A stretch of DNA of 35,928 nucleotides. Source: an uncultured Lachnospiraceae bacterium (lineage in GTDB: Bacteria > Bacillota > Clostridia > Lachnospirales > Lachnospiraceae). Below the pieces are notes generated by a model. The model ran no database searches. It was not told the DNA's origin and saw nothing but the letters and a program-made list of their open reading frames with translations. Made by a program: the position numbers and the translations under genes. The stretch lies in contig CAMVGV010000026.1 of NCBI GenBank assembly GCA_947167135.1, forward strand, positions 1-35,928. The letters are read 5' to 3'. Within the stretch, counting starts at the first letter, position 1. The number at the start of each line of letters is the position of its first letter. Below, in pieces: positions 32,673-35,928 of the stretch.

Positions 32673-33971
32673 ATGTCGAAGAAAGTATATACGTGTTTTT
32701 GCACGGATGTTATCCATGAGGGACATCTGAACATAATAAGGGAGGCAGAAAAGCTTGGCGATGTTACGGTCGGTGTGCTTACCGATTCCGAGATGATACG
32801 GTACAACCGCTTTCCGCTTAAAACTACAGAGGAAAGAGTGGAAATGTGTCGTGAGATACCGGGAGTAAAGTCGGTATATATTCAGAATACCATCATGTAC
32901 GATCAGGTGGTAAAGGAGCTGAATCCGGACTATATTGTTCACGGTGACAACTGGTCCGATGAATCGATGAAGGCAATAAAACGTAATATACTTGAGCTCC
33001 TAAATAAATATGGCGGGAAACTTGTAGAGATACCGTATACCTATTCCCCGGAGGTTGAAAAGACGGACAGACAGACCAGACAGAAGCTTGCCATGCCGGA
33101 ATTGAGACGTGCAAGGCTGAAGAAGCTCATGAGACTTGTACCTATTGTAAAGGTATGTGAGGTACACAGCGGACTTACGGGTCTCATTGTAGAAAAAACC
33201 GTTGTAGCAGACGGAGAAGCAATAGATCAGTTTGAAGCTATGTGGATAAGCTCACTCTGCGACAGTACTGATAAAGGAAAGCCTGATATTGAACTGGTGG
33301 ATCTGACAAGCAGGTTCCGTACGATAAATGATGTTATGGAGGTTACTACCAAGCCCATAATTTTCGATGGGGATACGGGAGGACTGACTGAGCATTTTGT
33401 GTATACTGTACGTTCCCTGGAAAGGATGGGAGTATCTGCCATAATAATTGAGGATAAGACAGGATTGAAAAAGAACAGTCTTTTCGGTACAGAGGTTCAG
33501 CAGACGCAGGACAGTATCGAAAACTTCTGTGAAAAAATATCTGCCGGCAAGAAGGCGCAGCTGTCGGATGATTTTATGATAATCGCCAGAATAGAATCCC
33601 TTATACTGGAGCAGGGAATGGAAGATGCTTTGAAAAGAGCACATGCGTATGTGGAAGCCGGAGCCGACGGCATTATGATCCACAGTCGGCGTAAGGAACC
33701 CGACGAAATACTGTTATTCTGCGACAGCTTCAGGGAGACAGACAAAGAAACACCGATAGTTGTGGTGCCGAGTTCTTTTAATACGGTAACAGAGAAGGAG
33801 TTATCCGATCACGGGGTTAATATTGTGATATACGCTAATCAGCTTTTACGCGCTGCGTATCCCGCCATGGAAAATGCGGCAAAGAGTATACTCCTTCATC
33901 ATAGGGCTCATGAGATAGACAGGAGTCTTATGTCTATTAAAGAGATTATTACACTGATAGATGAGTTTTGA
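32673..33971 (+). CDS. Phosphoenolpyruvate mutase with N-terminal cytidylyltransferase-like domain
   Basis: A 432-residue protein of two parts. Residues 1-128 are a cytidylyltransferase-like fold with HEGH (15-18), LTDSEMIRYNR, PDYIVHGDNW and the ending VEIPYTYSPEVE. Residues 150-432 are phosphoenolpyruvate mutase, which isomerises PEP to phosphonopyruvate, the first step of phosphonate synthesis. The catalytic signature EDKX5NS is intact as EDKTGLKKNS (260-269), preceded by KPIIFDGDTGG and followed by the E and K residues of KISAGKKAQ and IIARIESLI. A fused cytidylyltransferase is known in this enzyme group. Here the usual GISST-like loop after PYT is replaced by YSPEV, so the N-terminal activity is doubtful. 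The AAGGAG ribosome binding site lies 13 bases upstream. Next come transaminase and nucleotidyltransferase genes. Confidence 0.93.
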   Translation: MSKKVYTCFCTDVIHEGHLNIIREAEKLGDVTVGVLTDSEMIRYNRFPLKTTEERVEMCREIPGVKSVYIQNTIMYDQVVKELNPDYIVHGDNWSDESMKAIKRNILELLNKYGGKLVEIPYTYSPEVEKTDRQTRQKLAMPELRRARLKKLMRLVPIVKVCEVHSGLTGLIVEKTVVADGEAIDQFEAMWISSLCDSTDKGKPDIELVDLTSRFRTINDVMEVTTKPIIFDGDTGGLTEHFVYTVRSLERMGVSAIIIEDKTGLKKNSLFGTEVQQTQDSIENFCEKISAGKKAQLSDDFMIIARIESLILEQGMEDALKRAHAYVEAGADGIMIHSRRKEPDEILLFCDSFRETDKETPIVVVPSSFNTVTEKELSDHGVNIVIYANQLLRAAYPAMENAAKSILLHHRAHEIDRSLMSIKEIITLIDEF

Positions 33972-33991
33972 AGTTAAAGAGGTGATTTATT

Positions 33992-35116
33992 ATGACAGAA
34001 AGGAAAATTTTATTGAATCCCGGACCGTCTACCACGACAGAAAGCGTAAAAATGGCTCAGATAGTTCCGGATATTTGCCCGAGAGAAAAAGAATTCCGGG
34101 ATATTATGGCGCCGATAAGGAAAGAATTAACAGAAATCGTTCACGGCGATCCGGATGAATATACAGCAGTCCTTTTCTGTGGATCAGGAACCATATGTAT
34201 AGATGTGGCGCTGAATTCACTTCTGGCTGATAAAAAGAAAGCCTTTGTCATCAATAACGGATCATACAGCCAGCGGGCTGTTGATGTCCTTTCTTATTAT
34301 GGTCTTCCGTATATTGAGTTAAAACAGCCGTTTGATAAACAGCCCTCTTTATCTGCGATTGAGAAGGTGCTAAAAGAAAACGGGGATATAGGATATGTTT
34401 ATATAACCCATCATGAAACCGGAAGCGGTCTTCTGAATCCGGTAAGAGAGGTGGGAGAGCTAGCACATAGATACGGTACCTTTCTCATAACCGATACAAC
34501 GTCTTCGTTTGCCATGATTCCCATAAATGTTTATGAAGATAACATAGATTTTTGTATGGCCTCAGCCCAGAAGGGTATCATGGGAATGACAGGACTTTCT
34601 TATATCATCGGTAGAAAGAGCATTATAGAGGAAAGTGCGGGTTATCCCAGGCGCTCATATTACTGTAATCTGTACATGCAGTATGATTATTTTGAGCGAA
34701 CGGGAGAGATGCACTTTACCCCTCCTGTACAGACAATATATGCTGCAAAGCAGGCTTTGATCGAGTATCGTTCGGAAGGTGAAGAAGCAAAGTGGAAAAG
34801 ACACCAGAGGATAATGAATGCCATTAGGGAAGGAATTGACAGGCTGGGATTTAAGGAGGCTCTTGACAGATCAGTTCAGTCAGGACTGGTTGCAGCCATA
34901 AAATATCCCGATGATCCGAATTGGGATTTTGACAGAGTGCATGACCTGTGCTATGAAAAGGGATTTACCATATATCCCGGAAAGCTTGAAAGACAGAATA
35001 CTTTCAGATTGTGTGCACTCGGAGCAATAGACGAGGATGATATCAGAGACTTCTGGAAAGTATTTGAGGAGGCTCTGGAAAAGCTGGGAGTAGAGGTGCC
35101 TGTCTTTTATGAATAA
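33992..35116 (+). CDS. 2-Aminoethylphosphonate transaminase-type class V aminotransferase
   Basis: A 374-residue PLP enzyme of the PhnW/AepZ type. It begins ILLNPGPSTTTESVKMAQ, typical of class V, has the PLP-contacting FCGSGT (62-67), Asp168 in LITDTTSSF, and the Schiff-base Lys194 in MASAQKGIMGMTG. In phosphonate synthesis it would convert phosphonoacetaldehyde to 2-aminoethylphosphonate (AEP). Its position directly after PEP mutase supports the biosynthetic direction. The start has AAAGAGGTG upstream. It overlaps the nucleotidyltransferase gene by 8 bases; in some bacteria the transaminase and AEP cytidylyltransferase are a single fused protein (PntC), so this looks like the split form. 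Confidence 0.88.
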   Translation: MTERKILLNPGPSTTTESVKMAQIVPDICPREKEFRDIMAPIRKELTEIVHGDPDEYTAVLFCGSGTICIDVALNSLLADKKKAFVINNGSYSQRAVDVLSYYGLPYIELKQPFDKQPSLSAIEKVLKENGDIGYVYITHHETGSGLLNPVREVGELAHRYGTFLITDTTSSFAMIPINVYEDNIDFCMASAQKGIMGMTGLSYIIGRKSIIEESAGYPRRSYYCNLYMQYDYFERTGEMHFTPPVQTIYAAKQALIEYRSEGEEAKWKRHQRIMNAIREGIDRLGFKEALDRSVQSGLVAAIKYPDDPNWDFDRVHDLCYEKGFTIYPGKLERQNTFRLCALGAIDEDDIRDFWKVFEEALEKLGVEVPVFYE

Positions 35117-35825
35117 TAATGAAATCGCTGTGATAATGGCTGCAGGGATGGGTACCAGGATGAGACCTCTTACGGATGAGATCCCTAAACCCCTTGTCAG
35201 TATAAACGGACAACCTATGATAGAATCTGTTATTTGCTCCCTGAGACAGAGGGGTGTCGGGGAGATCATCATCGTGACCGGATACAGGAATTCTGATTTT
35301 GAGTACCTGAAGAGCAAATATGATGATATTGAGTTGATCCATAATCCGGAATATCAGATAAAGAATAATCTTTCTTCTGTTTTCTGTGCCTGTGACAGAA
35401 TGAAGGACCATGATTGTTTTATTTGTGAAGCAGATCTGCTGATATCCGATTATTCCATTTTCGACCGGATTTATGACCGGTCCTGTTATTTTGGAAGATT
35501 TGTTGGGGGACATTCTGACGACTGGGTTTTTTATCTCGATAAAAAGGAAAGGATAATAAGGATATGCAAGGGCGGTGATGATGTATTCAATATGGTCGGA
35601 CTGTCCTATTTTAAAAGGGATGATACCGATATCCTGGTACAGCTGATAAAGGATTCATACGAAAAGGAAGGAAACGAAGATCTTTTCTGGGATGAAGTGG
35701 TGGACAGAAATCTAGATAAGCTGGATTTGGGTATACAGGAAGTTAATGAAAAACAGATCTGTGAATTTGATACCATAGAGGAGCTTGCTGAAGCTGATCC
35801 CTCTTACCTTCGGTATCTGCAATGA
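35109..35825 (+). CDS. Nucleotidyltransferase, probable AEP/phosphocholine cytidylyltransferase (LicC/PntC type)
   Basis: A 238-residue GT-A-like nucleotidyltransferase. The N-terminal signature is AVIMAAGMGTRMRPLTDEIP with KPLVSINGQPMIE, followed by EIIIVTGYRNSDFEYLK, LSSVFCACD and the metal-binding CEADLLISD near 103-111. The small size and form match LicC and the N-terminal domain of PntC, which use CTP to activate phosphocholine or AEP. The overlap with the transaminase gene makes CMP-AEP the most likely product, to be used by a LicD-type transferase. Nucleotide and substrate choice are inferred from context. AGGTG about 10 bases upstream supports ATG 35109. Confidence 0.82.
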   Translation: MNNNEIAVIMAAGMGTRMRPLTDEIPKPLVSINGQPMIESVICSLRQRGVGEIIIVTGYRNSDFEYLKSKYDDIELIHNPEYQIKNNLSSVFCACDRMKDHDCFICEADLLISDYSIFDRIYDRSCYFGRFVGGHSDDWVFYLDKKERIIRICKGGDDVFNMVGLSYFKRDDTDILVQLIKDSYEKEGNEDLFWDEVVDRNLDKLDLGIQEVNEKQICEFDTIEELAEADPSYLRYLQ

Positions 35826-35900
35826 TGCCATAATGTCTTTTTTGTGGGTTGTGAAGAAAAGCGGTTGATGGTACTTAGGTTTTTGATAGGGAGATAGAAG

Positions 35901-35928
35901 ATGAAGGCTGATGTTTTATTCAAAATAA
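35901..35928 (+). CDS. 5' end of a gene cut by the window edge; possibly phosphonopyruvate decarboxylase
   Basis: ATG 35901 is preceded by GGGAG at a 7-base spacing, and nine codons (MKADVLFKI) remain open to the edge. The gene follows the nucleotidyltransferase by 75 bases. The pathway between PEP mutase and AEP transaminase needs phosphonopyruvate decarboxylase, which is not elsewhere in the window. N-termini of that thiamine-diphosphate enzyme often start with a short helix like this, but nine residues are too few to identify it. The start site is fairly well supported; the product is a guess from context. Confidence 0.4.

Noticed and set aside
33961-34158. Plus-strand 65-codon frame before the transaminase
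   Set aside because: It overlaps the transaminase gene in another frame and has no domain; the transaminase start at 33992 has its own AAAGAGGTG.

Overview
The window looks like a chromosomal segment from a Gram-positive clostridial bacterium, most likely of the Lachnospiraceae type. This is inferred from the Asp23 (YloU)-FakA (YloV)-RecG synteny typical of Firmicutes, strong AGGAG-type ribosome binding sites, a sigma-A-like promoter in front of rpmB, and moderate-to-low GC. All convincing genes are on the + strand. No tRNA, rRNA, CRISPR array, transposase or phage gene was seen.

Region 1 (1-11254) is mostly housekeeping. It holds rpmB with its own promoter and terminator, an Asp23-family protein, the fatty-acid-kinase subunit FakA, RecG helicase, a three-domain Xaa-Pro aminopeptidase, and a SNF2 helicase followed by a SWIM zinc-finger protein. 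The intergenic gaps of this half carry copies of an interspersed repeat (core TGTCATYCTGAG...GAAGRATCTTT). Two copies form long hairpins flanked by tandem repeats of the arm ends. Single arms sit just upstream of the ribosome binding sites of three genes.

Region 2 (11324-31409) is a surface-glycan assembly locus. It has at least seven glycosyltransferases (GT2 and GT4 types and a GT14/core-2-like enzyme), a GT-C-like membrane protein, an ABC exporter/flippase, a divergent RgpF-like protein, a LicD-family phosphotransferase and an opine-dehydrogenase-like oxidoreductase. It ends with a 921-residue protein that joins a YidC/Oxa1-like membrane domain to an extracytoplasmic sulfatase/alkaline-phosphatase-type domain. 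Two AAA ATPases of unrelated type (AAA-ATPase-like plus PD-(D/E)XK, and AAA_14 plus DUF4143) are interleaved with the glycan genes. From about 15 kb to 31 kb the DNA is visibly more AT-rich than the flanks.

Region 3 (31406-35928) returns to a composition like region 1. It encodes a CDP-glycerol glycerophosphotransferase-like enzyme, a phosphoenolpyruvate mutase with an N-terminal cytidylyltransferase-like domain, a 2-aminoethylphosphonate (AEP)-type transaminase and a nucleotidyltransferase, then the first nine codons of another gene. Read together, these look like a pathway making AEP and activating it as CMP-AEP, which the LicD protein could transfer to the glycan. The missing step, phosphonopyruvate decarboxylase, may be the gene cut off at the right edge.

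The most unusual items are the YidC-like/sulfatase fusion, whose YidC-like groove has Asn where Gram-positive YidC has its key Arg, and the phosphonate-activation module combined with an opine dehydrogenase and glycerophosphate transfer in a single glycan locus. All functional statements come from motif recognition by eye; no database search was run.
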